Shown here: piece by piece, positions 29,749 to 37,459 of the stretch | How the letters are laid out: each line of letters begins with the position of its first letter | How positions within the stretch are numbered: the stretch's first letter is position 1 | NCBI GenBank assembly: GCA_018066965.1 | Contig: JAGPVP010000044.1 | Coordinates: forward strand, 1-64,000 | From: Zhongshania sp. | GTDB lineage: Bacteria > Pseudomonadota > Gammaproteobacteria > Pseudomonadales > Spongiibacteraceae | Length of the DNA: 64,000 bases | Direction: 5' to 3' | Translations under genes and position numbers: made by a program | Notes under the pieces: generated by a model | Seen by the model: the letters and a program-made list of their open reading frames with translations, nothing else | Database searches by the model: none | Told to the model about the DNA's origin: nothing

Positions 29749-30111
29749 TTAATCTGGTTTTTGAAACCGCTTAACACGCGGATTAATGTAGAGATCTCCG
29801 TCGATCAGCTGTGTTTCAAAGCATCTTAGTGGCACCCGACACGGCATAGTCAATGCTGCCCCTGTGCGCACATCAAATGTGCCGTTATGCCAAGCGCATT
29901 CAAGAATATGGCCGCTCAATTCGCCTTCGTCATAAAACGATGCCGCGCCATGAGTGCAGCGATCTACCGCCACAAAAAATTCGCCTTCCACATTAAAAAT
30001 AGCGAGGTCCATCCCACCGGGATGCTTTGCGGTGCCTATTTCGCCAACCGGCACTTCGTCTGCTTTGCAGAGAAAGGCCCAGTCATCGCTACTTGCAATT
30101 ACGTCGTTCAT
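29749..30111 (-). CDS. Rieske-type ferredoxin component of the ring-hydroxylating dioxygenase
   Basis: A 120-residue Rieske ferredoxin that passes electrons from a reductase to the dioxygenase. Ligands are Cys52/His54 (RCTHG) and Cys72/His75 (CAWHN). ATG 30111 is chosen (MNDVIASSDDW, GGAAGG upstream) over GTG 30123. It sits between the hydrolase and cis-diol dehydrogenase genes. No reductase gene is in this operon; the XylA-like reductase at 45422-46489 is the nearest candidate. Confidence 0.9.
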   Translation of the reverse strand: MNDVIASSDDWAFLCKADEVPVGEIGTAKHPGGMDLAIFNVEGEFFVAVDRCTHGAASFYDEGELSGHILECAWHNGTFDVRTGAALTMPCRVPLRCFETQLIDGDLYINPRVKRFQKPD

Positions 30112-30134
30112 TATTCCTTCCACACTCGTATTAT

Positions 30135-30908
30135 TTACAGCATCGTACTGCCGCCGTTAACACTAATAACCTGACCGGTTACAAATGCGGCTGCATCGCT
30201 TGCTAAATACGCCACCATAGACGCAACTTCTTCGACTTTTGCGGCGCGGCCGACGGGAATTACGCTAAGTAATTTCTCCGCTGTTTGCGGGTCGCGCTCG
30301 ACAAAATCTTTGAGCGCAGCAGTTTGTACCGCGCAAGGAGCTACCGTGTTGACAGTAATATTGTCAGCAGCAAATTCTCTTGCCAAACCTGTAGTCATAC
30401 CGTGAACACCGCCTTTGGCGGCGTTATAGGCTGCATGCGCCCACAAGCCATTGCGCACAGAATCTGCACCAATATTGATGACCCGACCAAAACCCTGTTC
30501 CTTCATTTTGGGTAGCACACACCAACTACACCAAAGGGCAGTCCACAGGTTTCTGTCTACCGTTTGCATCAGGGTTTCTGGCGTGTGTTCAAGAAAGGGA
30601 CGAATAATTCCGCCGCCCGCGTTATTCACCAGAATATCTACCCGCTGATATGTCGTCAGGGCAAAATCTAACAGCGCTTCTGCACCGGCCTGCGCCGACA
30701 AATCGGTGGCATAAGCCGATACCGTATAGTTAAGCGCGCTCATTTCAGCACTTAGGTCTGATAATTTCTCTTGCGATAAATCGCTGAGCACTACCGCCAC
30801 ACCGGTATCCGCAAGTGCGATGGCAATGGCCTTACCGATATCACTGCAAGCACCAGTTACAATGGCGACCTTGCTGGCCGTAATGTCTTTCATATCACTC
30901 ATTAACAT
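30135..30908 (-). CDS. SDR oxidoreductase, probable cis-dihydrodiol dehydrogenase (CmtB-like)
   Basis: A 257-residue short-chain dehydrogenase: nucleotide motif TGACSDIG, NNAGG, catalytic Tyr/Lys in YNAAK, and C-terminal GQVISVNGG. In the operon it should oxidise the cis-dihydrodiol to the catechol. The start is uncertain: ATGs at 30908 and 30902 overlap the upstream dioxygenase gene, while ATG 30893 (MKDITASKVAIVTG) just clears it and gives the usual SDR N-terminus. The overlap indicates translational coupling. Confidence 0.87.
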   Translation of the reverse strand: MLMSDMKDITASKVAIVTGACSDIGKAIAIALADTGVAVVLSDLSQEKLSDLSAEMSALNYTVSAYATDLSAQAGAEALLDFALTTYQRVDILVNNAGGGIIRPFLEHTPETLMQTVDRNLWTALWCSWCVLPKMKEQGFGRVINIGADSVRNGLWAHAAYNAAKGGVHGMTTGLAREFAADNITVNTVAPCAVQTAALKDFVERDPQTAEKLLSVIPVGRAAKVEEVASMVAYLASDAAAFVTGQVISVNGGSTML

Positions 30909-31821
30909 CTGGCCCCGCTATTTCACCGCGCTTACAAAATTCGGGCTTTGGCATGCCACCCCACAAATCCATGGTTTGCGCGCTGTTTTCTAACATACGC
31001 GCCTCACGTGGATCTTCTTCTGGGAACTCTTCCATGCCAAAACTGAATTCGGCAGTCATACCATCTGGATCTAAGAAATAAAGAAACACACTGCCAGATG
31101 GCATGTGACGACCGGGGCCGAAAACAATATCCACCCCCGCATTAGTTAATCTATTTCTAGCACGGCCCACATCATCAATTTCACTGACCATAAAGTTAAC
31201 GTGGTGCAAACCTGGGGTGTCGCTTTTCACCATCGCAAAGCTATGATGAAAGGGATTGGGGTAGCAACGTGCCCATACTGCTTTATCGACAACAAAGTCT
31301 GACGGCAGCAAACCGAAATCCTTGTTCATTACCGCCCACGCCTCATCTAGCTTGTCGGTACGGATAACGACATGACCCAAACGTTGAATTTTTGCCAATG
31401 ATTGATCCAGCGCTTGCGGTGGCTCAATCATGTTGTCGATGTACTCGAATGTAACACCTGTGACTGGCTCGAATACTCGGAAGCCCCGAGCAATATTCAA
31501 GAATCCAATTTCTGTAGCAGGGATATCCCAGCACTCATAAGCCCGCGACTGAAAGTGCGCTTTCGCCAAATCTAAGTCCGCCGAGGACGCGACCTGAAAA
31601 CAGACTCTACGCAGCCCCGCCGTTTCGCTCTGATAAAGCACCAGACTCATCGCATACTGATCACAGCGCAAACCGACCTTCTCACCCTGCTGCTCTACAT
31701 GTACATTTAAGCCGAGTAATCCGCTATAAAAGCCAATTGATTTTGTTATATCCCTTACATTTAACGCCACATACGCAAGGCGCTTATACATAAAGGGAAG
31801 GCTTTGTAATGGGGTGCTCAT
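30895..31821 (-). CDS. Extradiol ring-cleavage dioxygenase (VOC superfamily; CmtC-like)
   Basis: Fe(II) extradiol dioxygenase, 308 residues, with two VOC modules. The iron ligands in the second module are His150 (GHVVIRTD), His206 or His207 (LHHVNF) and Glu258 (TAEFS). It would cleave the catechol made by the dioxygenase and dehydrogenase (2,3-dihydroxy-p-cumate type). It is the first gene of the 11-gene leftward operon. ATG 31821 has a GGG ribosome site. Assignment to extradiol cleavage is firm; the ring substituents are inferred. Confidence 0.9.
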   Translation of the reverse strand: MSTPLQSLPFMYKRLAYVALNVRDITKSIGFYSGLLGLNVHVEQQGEKVGLRCDQYAMSLVLYQSETAGLRRVCFQVASSADLDLAKAHFQSRAYECWDIPATEIGFLNIARGFRVFEPVTGVTFEYIDNMIEPPQALDQSLAKIQRLGHVVIRTDKLDEAWAVMNKDFGLLPSDFVVDKAVWARCYPNPFHHSFAMVKSDTPGLHHVNFMVSEIDDVGRARNRLTNAGVDIVFGPGRHMPSGSVFLYFLDPDGMTAEFSFGMEEFPEEDPREARMLENSAQTMDLWGGMPKPEFCKRGEIAGPDVNE

Positions 31822-32129
31822 AATTCTGCCCTGCTCGTTTTCTTATCGTTAAGGTCCGAGAAGCGTTTCGATAGCAATATGTGATGCATCATTGCGCATG
31901 TATATCTCGGGCCAATAAACAAACCGTGTAAACGCATCGTAAGTTAAATAAAGAGTGGGGTCAACGGTAACTAACAAATATTATGTCGCTTTAAATAGGC
32001 CCGAATTATCGTGTAGTTTTAGACGTATTTACGGCTAAGAATGTAGCACACTTTACGCATGCTACATAATCGAGAAAGGCTCTCTTAAACAAGTTTGGAA
32101 CTGAAGTCACACAGTAAAAAATCTAGCGC
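31822..32129 (-). promoter_or_regulatory. Promoter/operator region of the meta-cleavage operon
   Basis: A 308-base gap with a plausible leftward sigma70 promoter: TTGACC (plus 31959-31964), 17 bases, TACGAT (plus 31936-31941). Two symmetric sites flank it. ATGTAGCA (32041-32048) faces TGCTACAT (32060-32067) across 11 bases upstream, and TGATGCATCA (31882-31891) lies downstream of the expected start. Either could bind a regulator. No cymR-like operator sequence or regulator gene is seen here. Confidence 0.45.
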
Positions 32130-32615
32130 TTAGCTTGCAGCTAATAAATTTGCCACGTCAACTAACTCGCTTGGCTTGCTATCAAAACCCATGGGGCTAA
32201 ACCAGCTACGCCCCGCCACGCTGTGTTGACGAGCATATTGCATTAGCAATACCGAAGATTCGCGTTTAAAGCCGTCACTCACATCGCATTGCGCCATCAA
32301 GCGCTCCAATGCAAAGGCCACCTTAGCAGTGTCATTTGCTGTCACCGCAGCGCGAAGGTCTATTAGCTTTTCATCGCTTAGCGACTCCGACTCAGCCAAG
32401 GCAAGCAAGCGCGTAGCACAAGCCATTAAATGGCGAGCGTTATAATCGACAAGCTCACGCTCACGACCATCCTGCGCCATCAGGGCCGCAATATGACCAA
32501 TCAATAACTGGCTTTGCTCCTGCGCCATAGACTCGCTAGCGGGAATCGCCGGTAAAATAATATCTGTCATCGCACGCATCATGGTACTTAAGCGCAACTG
32601 GGATGATGGATTCAT
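32130..32615 (-). CDS. Small partner protein of the adjacent phosphotransferase (DUF6285-like, tentative)
   Basis: A 161-residue, mostly helical, soluble protein without known catalytic motifs. I start at ATG 32615 (MNPSSQLRL), which has AGGAGG seven bases upstream and begins two bases after the phosphotransferase stop. The pairing of an APH-type kinase with a small helical protein recalls LvaA-LvaB of levulinate catabolism in Pseudomonas putida and the DUF6285 family beside acyl-CoA-linked phosphotransferases. I recall this from family layout and could not verify it. It may stabilise or position the kinase. Confidence 0.65.
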   Translation of the reverse strand: MNPSSQLRLSTMMRAMTDIILPAIPASESMAQEQSQLLIGHIAALMAQDGRERELVDYNARHLMACATRLLALAESESLSDEKLIDLRAAVTANDTAKVAFALERLMAQCDVSDGFKRESSVLLMQYARQHSVAGRSWFSPMGFDSKPSELVDVANLLAAS

Positions 32616-32616
32616 A

Positions 32617-33768
32617 TTATGCCTCCTCAAGTAAGCAGATAAGTTGATCCACAAAGGCATAGCCCGCCGCCGTTAACCAGCTCAACAATATATCTTGGTG
32701 GCTATGTTTATTGCCGGCGGTGCGCGCCGATGTCGCCAAACAGATCACAACGCATTTATAAACGCTTAGTACTTGATAAAAATGCAGTGCTTTTTGATCC
32801 ACCGCACGCCCCGTCATCTCGGTATACCGCGCGCACAATTCACTTAGCGGCATTAAGCCAGAGGCAAGCACCTCACCACTGCTGGTTTTGCCTTGATGAC
32901 AGGCAATCCAGCCAAGGTCTTCGTGATAGTCGCCAATATGGGCAAGCTCCCAATCGAGAATGGTGGTGATCTTTTGGCTTTGTTCATCGAACAGGTAATT
33001 ACCGGTTCGATAATCCGCATGCACAATCACTAGCTCTGAGGTCTCTGGCAGATTGTCGCGCATCCAGCGCTCCGCCAAACCCATAATCGGCACGCCTTCA
33101 ATAGCGTCGTCTTGCCATGCACTGGCCCACCAATTCAACTGCCATCTCGCCGCCTGAAACCTGTCCTGATCCGGGGTCTGAAATACCTGACCATCATCAA
33201 AGTCAGGACTTATCTCGTGCATTATCTGCAGGTATTTCAAAAACTCCTTCGACAAACCTTCGCGAAAGGGCTCGCTGATTAGCGTGCCCAAGCCCGAGAC
33301 ATTACCCGCGTTATCGCTGGGCTTCGTCACACCACCGATGAAGCCAGTGATCAAGGCGGGCCGCCCCAAACGCTCCCCCGTTAAATCTGCCCACAGCACC
33401 GGTGGCACAGGTAATTTGTCTGCCACCGCACGCATCACGCCAAACTCTTTAGCGCGATCAGTTACCACCGCACTTTCCAATGGGTCCATACGGAGCACGC
33501 ATTTTCTAACAAAGGTATCGTCGGAATAGAGATCGAAGACAAACTGCTCCTTCGAGGCCCCGCCACCCATCCGCTTAAAGCCTTCAAGTTGGGGGGCAAC
33601 AACGCCCTCTTCCGCTAAAAATCCCAGCAGGATTGGCGCCATTTGCTCTGGGCTTCGTGGCTCATATACACCCTTTTCTCTCGCGCTAAAATTATTCTGC
33701 AACATGGCTTGGATACTGGGTTCAATATCCACCCCCGATGCTAGCGCCGCCGCTACACTTGACTTCAT
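32617..33768 (-). CDS. Phosphotransferase family protein (APH/choline-kinase fold)
   Basis: A 383-residue kinase-fold protein. VIVHADYRTGNYLF has the catalytic Asp (Brenner motif HxDxxxxN) and DWELAHIGDYHEDLGW the Mg-binding Asp. Members linked to acyl-CoA metabolism (ACAD10, LvaA) phosphorylate hydroxyacyl-CoAs before phosphate elimination, which would suit this setting, but the substrate is unknown. ATG 33768 (MKSSVAA) has GGTGA six bases upstream; the GTG at 33780 is less likely. It is tightly placed between the CrtC-like gene and the small partner gene. Confidence 0.85.
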   Translation of the reverse strand: MKSSVAAALASGVDIEPSIQAMLQNNFSAREKGVYEPRSPEQMAPILLGFLAEEGVVAPQLEGFKRMGGGASKEQFVFDLYSDDTFVRKCVLRMDPLESAVVTDRAKEFGVMRAVADKLPVPPVLWADLTGERLGRPALITGFIGGVTKPSDNAGNVSGLGTLISEPFREGLSKEFLKYLQIMHEISPDFDDGQVFQTPDQDRFQAARWQLNWWASAWQDDAIEGVPIMGLAERWMRDNLPETSELVIVHADYRTGNYLFDEQSQKITTILDWELAHIGDYHEDLGWIACHQGKTSSGEVLASGLMPLSELCARYTEMTGRAVDQKALHFYQVLSVYKCVVICLATSARTAGNKHSHQDILLSWLTAAGYAFVDQLICLLEEA

Positions 33769-33780
33769 TTTTGTCACCAC

Positions 33781-34710
33781 CTATTTATTATTTACGTATT
33801 CGATAAGGCTGTTCATCCACAGCACTTCGCAACAACCACCGCCTTTCACGCCGTCGATATGCGCAACAATGGGTGATTCAAACAAGGTAATCATCGGGTC
33901 TGGGCAAAGCGGGAAGGTTGCGTAGGCAACGCCTTGAAAGGTAGTCGTTCGGCCAGCAGAATCGTAAATAGTGGCGTGCACGGTGCGAGTTTTTAAATCG
34001 TCATTTATTTCTAAATCAATATCGACATCAACCACCTGTGCAATGTGTTGGTCTTTGTCTACAAAGCCGCGAATCAGGGTTTTACCCATCGACTCTAACT
34101 TCCAAAAATGGACACCCAGCTCTGGCCCAGCTTGAGCATGAACCCATTTCCAATGCTGGTTCAAACCCCAGTCACGAACACCCCAAGAGTGGTCGCGCTG
34201 CGCATAGCCTTGCAAGGCTATTTCACGACCGCCCACTTTAACGTAGCCAGACACCAAACCATGCTGCTCAAAGCGGTCATGCGCTATCCACTGCGGGCAA
34301 CCGTCTTTATGGCTGCTGTAAGCGTAAGCCGGCTGGGTGGCAGTGAAATTATATTCAATATCGAATAGCTCAGATTTGTAGCTGATCGAGGCGGTTTCTA
34401 ATAACTCACCCAGACGGAAATGCAGATTCTTAACCCGCCAATCAAAGAAGTCGGCATCCGGCGACATCGCAATGCCGTCAAATTTTTCCAGTAACGGCTC
34501 TGGCCCTATACCGGGGCCATAAAGCGTGACCGCGCTACCCGCAAGGCCTTCGCCATTAATCCAAGTATAAATAAACCCGCCAATTTGCTCTTCGGGGATT
34601 TGAATCATATACGCCATCGACTCGCGGGCCAGCGGCCCTGTTCCGAGTTTATGGCGATTATCGTGTATGGGGTCTAAAGCGCGAATATCGGTGGTTAGCG
34701 TTCTTGTCAT
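33781..34710 (-). CDS. CrtC/AttH-like hydratase-fold protein (DUF7064/DUF7065 type, tentative)
   Basis: A 309-residue soluble protein rich in beta strands. The motif GYAQRDHSWGVRDWG near residues 167-181 resembles the central signature of the lipocalin-like CrtC/AttH group (carotenoid 1,2-hydratases and relatives). The first half resembles the DUF7064/DUF7065 pair seen beside phosphotransferases. No function is assigned. It is the first gene of the three-gene leftward unit with the kinase and its small partner; ATG 34710 has AAAGG upstream. Confidence 0.65.
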   Translation of the reverse strand: MTRTLTTDIRALDPIHDNRHKLGTGPLARESMAYMIQIPEEQIGGFIYTWINGEGLAGSAVTLYGPGIGPEPLLEKFDGIAMSPDADFFDWRVKNLHFRLGELLETASISYKSELFDIEYNFTATQPAYAYSSHKDGCPQWIAHDRFEQHGLVSGYVKVGGREIALQGYAQRDHSWGVRDWGLNQHWKWVHAQAGPELGVHFWKLESMGKTLIRGFVDKDQHIAQVVDVDIDLEINDDLKTRTVHATIYDSAGRTTTFQGVAYATFPLCPDPMITLFESPIVAHIDGVKGGGCCEVLWMNSLIEYVNNK

Positions 34711-35083
34711 TAGCCTTTCCCTAAATCAATTATTCTGATCACATCGTCGACGACGATGACTTAGGTCCAGAATACCAACAGGAGAATTAACAACAATGGA
34801 CTGATTTCAGCTAAGCAAGATTGGCATGCACAGCCCGCCCAAAGGAACGAGCTTACACATTTATTTTAATAATCTGATTTATTGAACAGCAGCATTACCC
34901 CACCCCCCGCACCGGGCGACGAGTGGGCTACCCCTCGGAGGCCGCGCCTTTTCGGCCGAAATGAAACTGAGCTTGTTAGACGGAAGCTCACACATAGGCC
35001 TAATGTGGACTTCCCGACCATAACTAGTCATCAAGTGTGCAAAATCAACTCAACACTTTGTTCAAACAAGGTGTGCGCTTGCG
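34711..35083. other. Intergenic region with a possible degenerate attC half-site
   Basis: A 373-base stretch with no convincing gene; the 72-codon open frame at 34882 has no ribosome site and no family features. On the minus strand GTCTAAC (plus 34975-34981) fits the integron inverse core RYYYAAC exactly and is followed by AAGC, then a GC-rich imperfect palindrome around TTTCGGCCGAAA. No matching GTTRRRY core was found at the far end, so this may be a decayed attC of the membrane-protein cassette. Confidence 0.4.
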
Positions 35084-35706
35084 TCACGAACTCTTCTTGA
35101 GCGCCTCTGGATCTTCGCGAACAACACTGATCAAGCAGAGCGCCAGAAGCAAGGTCGCGAAAACACCCGATCCCCCAGCAACGCCGGAGGGTAGAAACGC
35201 GTCACGCCCAAACACAATCAAAATCGCATTGGCGAACATAGCAACAACGCCAACCAGCGCAGTCAAGCCTCCCAATGCCTTGGCACCCCCAGCCATCTTT
35301 GCAAGACCAAAAATGAGTGCAGCAAAGCCTAGCAAGAGCTTTGCTGCGTAATAGATCATAAAGGACAAGGCTACGACGCCCCCCGCCAAAGGACCAAGTG
35401 CCTCTAGCTGACTCGCCGCTTCACGAAATGGCCCGAACAAAGTAAGACCAATACTAACTTGCACAACGTTGAGTACCGCACTGAAGGCAATGGCAGACCA
35501 TCCCACATGATAGCTTTTAGCCTGCACCATCGCGGCGCCGGCAAACGCCGTTAGAATGGTGAAAAAAAAACCTCCAGCCCCCATAATAATTGCCGTGGAA
35601 CGCTAAGCTGAGCGAGGTGAAGAACGGTATAAAATACCTGCGTAGCTGCCAGCGCCAACAGCAAATATGATGTGATTTGAACAGTTCGCTTATTAGTAAA
35701 TTCCAT
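35084..35706 (-). pseudogene. Membrane protein gene split by a frameshift at a nine-T run
   Basis: Two overlapping frames make one protein. The first starts at ATG 35706 with AAGGG upstream (MEFTNKRTVQITSYLLLALAATQ) and has a membrane segment, but it stops after LEVFFSPF. The second, ending at 35084, continues with FFTILTAFAGAAMVQAK and three or four more hydrophobic segments. They join smoothly if the run of nine T (plus 35562-35570) were ten. It may be a sequencing error, a true mutation, or slippage-controlled expression. The protein is unknown and would be an integral inner-membrane protein of about 207 residues. Confidence 0.65.
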
Positions 35707-35748
35707 GCTTGCACCCTTTGGTATTTCTATTTATGACACTTTTTCATA

Positions 35749-35874
35749 GTCCGACGGCGCTAGCTTACCTCAACTTCAACACAGTGCATTTGAACTTCTT
35801 AGCAGACGGAAGGTGGTACAACTCATCAAATTCCGCTTTTGGCCGGAACGGTTTTTGATAGCTTTGTTACATGC
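35749..35874 (-). repeat. Candidate attC site of the toxin-antitoxin cassette (weak)
   Basis: On the minus strand it begins GCATGTAACAAAG, the inverse of the GTTACATGC found at the other end of the toxin-antitoxin segment (36492-36500). It ends near GTCGGAC, one change from the GTTRRRY core. Internal pairing exists (TTCCG/CGGAA; TTCAA/TTGAA) but is patchy. Position and end symmetry are the best support. Confidence 0.35.
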
Positions 35875-35887
35875 CACTTGCTAAACC

Positions 35888-35918
35888 TTGATACACATTG
35901 TAATACATTGCTATACAA
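35888..35918 (+). promoter_or_regulatory. Promoter/operator of the relB-like gene
   Basis: TTGATA (35888-35893), 18 bases, TATACA (35912-35917). The inverted pair TTGTA (35898-35902) and TACAA (35914-35918) covers the -10, as expected for autoregulation by a RelB-type antitoxin. Confidence 0.55.
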
Positions 35919-35928
35919 AGGTGACATT

Positions 35929-36195
35929 ATGAAGACCGAAATGCTAAGTACACGCATAGACAGCAATACCAAGTTAGCCTTCACTAGCGTGTGCGAGGAC
36001 ATGGGCATTAGTCCCTCCCAATCTATAAAGCTATTTGCAAAGGCCGTAGTGAATTATGGCGGAATACCTTTTGAGCTCAAGGTTAAACAGCCTAACGAAC
36101 TTACCGCTGCGGCTATAGCCGAGCTTGAAACTGGCAAGGCCAGCACCGCTAAAGATGTTGAGGCGCTATTTACTGATTTAAACATCGGAAAGTAA
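35929..36195 (+). CDS. RelB/DinJ family antitoxin
   Basis: An 88-residue antitoxin. The N-terminal ribbon-helix-helix DNA-binding segment (MLSTRIDSNTKLAFTSVCEDMGISPSQSIKLFAKAVV) is followed by a C-terminal toxin-wrapping tail. I start at ATG 35929 because AAGGTGA stands just upstream; the longer frame from 35839 runs through the promoter. It precedes the toxin gene by three bases. The toxin is broken, so this is now an orphan antitoxin that may still repress its promoter or neutralise related toxins. Confidence 0.88.
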   Translation: MKTEMLSTRIDSNTKLAFTSVCEDMGISPSQSIKLFAKAVVNYGGIPFELKVKQPNELTAAAIAELETGKASTAKDVEALFTDLNIGK

Positions 36196-36198
36196 GTG

Positions 36199-36492
36199 AT
36201 GCTTGAACTTGAATATTCCACACAATTTAAAAAAGACTTTAAGAAAATAGCAAAATTGCCAATATCCGATATTGTTGAAGTTGGTCACGCGATAAAACAA
36301 TTACAGTTTGGTGAAACCTTACCTGAAAAATACGTCGACCACCCACTGTCTGGTGACTGGTGACTGGTGACTGGTGACTGAAAGAATTATCGGGATTGTC
36401 ACATTAAACCAGATCTAGTTTTAATTTATAAAATTGATTCCAGCTCTTTAAAGCTTGCAAGAATTGGAAGGCATAGCGAACTGTTCCGATAG
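36199..36492 (+). pseudogene. YafQ/RelE-type toxin, interrupted by a heptanucleotide repeat and stop codons
   Basis: The frame opens MLELEYSTQFKKDFKKIAK and is stopped by TGA at 36361 after 54 codons. The same frame continues after the damage with KNYRDCHIKPDLVLIYKID and ends LARIGRHSELFR, the expected C-terminus of a YafQ-type mRNA interferase (catalytic His region). The damage is four tandem copies of GGTGACT (36352-36379) where the family has one GDW, plus a TGA in place of the Trp codon. Without the 21 extra bases the product would be 90 residues, the family length. Confidence 0.85.
36352..36379 (+). repeat. Four tandem copies of GGTGACT inside the toxin gene
   Basis: A perfect 7-base unit repeated four times. 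The three extra units add 21 bases, so the frame downstream is kept, but the repeat brings a TGA into frame. Short repeats like this can change number by slipped-strand replication. Confidence 0.95.
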
Positions 36493-36493
36493 C

Positions 36494-36628
36494 ATGTAAC
36501 GCCCGGCACAAGGGCAGACAAAATGGAGCGAACTTTTGTGCAAGAATGAGCAAAGCGAGTGCACAAAAAGACGCGTATTTTTGACTGTCCCAGCGACCAA
36601 CGGGAGCGATTGCTGCCGTTTGTTATGT
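36494..36628 (-). repeat. Integron attC recombination site
   Basis: Read on the minus strand it runs from ACATAAC to GTTACAT, about 135 bases, and folds as an attC should. CGGCA (36504-36508) pairs with TGCCG (36614-36618). GGGCAGACAAAA (36512-36523) pairs with TTTTTGACTGTCCC (36578-36591) with an unpaired extra base. TTTTGTGCA (36534-36542) pairs exactly with TGCACAAAA (36560-36568). Size and layout resemble the long attC sites of chromosomal integrons. It lies 14 bases after the stop of the 76-residue gene, as in a normal cassette. Confidence 0.8.
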
Positions 36629-36641
36629 TTTACTAAAAACT

Positions 36642-36872
36642 TCATTCTTTCCTCCGCTTCTTAGCGTATTTGTACAACCACCAAGAAAATATTCCTGAGA
36701 CTAAGAATAGACCAATAGACATATACCTATGCCAATCACCAAAACAAACGATCCCATTATTGGTGGTAATACATTCTTGAAACCACAATCTGAGCGCAAC
36801 TCCAGCCATACAAATTGTAATCAACCAGGGGATCATTCGTTCGAGTTTGGACGCCTGCAAATCTCCGTTCAT
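36642..36872 (-). CDS. Small two-helix membrane protein in an integron cassette
   Basis: A 76-residue hypothetical protein with two membrane segments (about residues 14-30 and 51-67), a short loop with two cysteines (ECITTNNGIVCFGDWHRY) and a basic C-terminus (YAKKRRKE). No family is recognised. It lies directly upstream of the attC at 36494-36628 in the same orientation, so gene plus attC form one cassette whose 5' core may be the GTTATAAC at 36921-36928. The ribosome site is weak, as is common in cassettes. Confidence 0.6.
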   Translation of the reverse strand: MNGDLQASKLERMIPWLITICMAGVALRLWFQECITTNNGIVCFGDWHRYMSIGLFLVSGIFSWWLYKYAKKRRKE

Positions 36873-37459
36873 GCTTTAGCCTGAATTAACTGCGATAGCC
36901 ATAATCTCACAAAAACAGTTGTTATAACGACTCAGGCCATATATCACTTTGGCCCCCTTGTCACGGAAGTGGCTTTTATGTTGATTGAAAAACTTCAGGG
37001 AATTCAATGATATAGCGACATCACTATTAGCGAGTGCCGGTCAAACGAAGACTACTTCCCTTTATTTCTGCCAAACATTCCTTTCCCCTGATCATATCGC
37101 GTTTTTTATAAATTTCAATGAGTTAACTAATTCGTCAGGTAGATAGTGGGAATGGCTCTACTGTTCACGAAGATTTATCGCGTGAAGCCAGCGAATATAC
37201 GAGATATTTATGCACTGGCTTTTGCACCAAGATAGCCGTATTGATGATGGCGATAAGCGATTTACTTAAATGGTTTAAATTGTGATCAGAACTTCAGCGA
37301 CTGACCACTAACCTGACCACTCACGCATATCAATAATGAAAAGGTGGTCAAGCTCAAGGTAATGCGCTCGCCGGAAACGACAACACAAGACCTATAGTCA
37401 TCATTTTGACCAATATATGATTCAAATGCTTGACCAATTTATGAGTGACTCAACCTTAG
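36873..37459. other. Gene-poor stretch of 587 bases
   Basis: No supported gene. GTTATAAC at 36921-36928 could be the recombination core at the start of the 76-residue cassette. TGACCACT occurs twice near 37300-37320. A 27-codon frame at 37152 (MALLFTKIYRV) has no support. The stretch separates the cassette remnant from the antiporter gene. Confidence 0.4.

Noticed and set aside
34882-35100. A 72-codon plus-strand frame (MNSSITPPPAPGDEW)
   Set aside because: No ribosome site or recognisable domain; it overlaps the palindromic possible attC remnant and is better explained by that.
36352-36379. Tandem GGTGACT copies considered as a CRISPR or iteron array
   Set aside because: The unit is 7 bases with no spacers and only four copies, inside a coding gene; a slippage repeat explains it.
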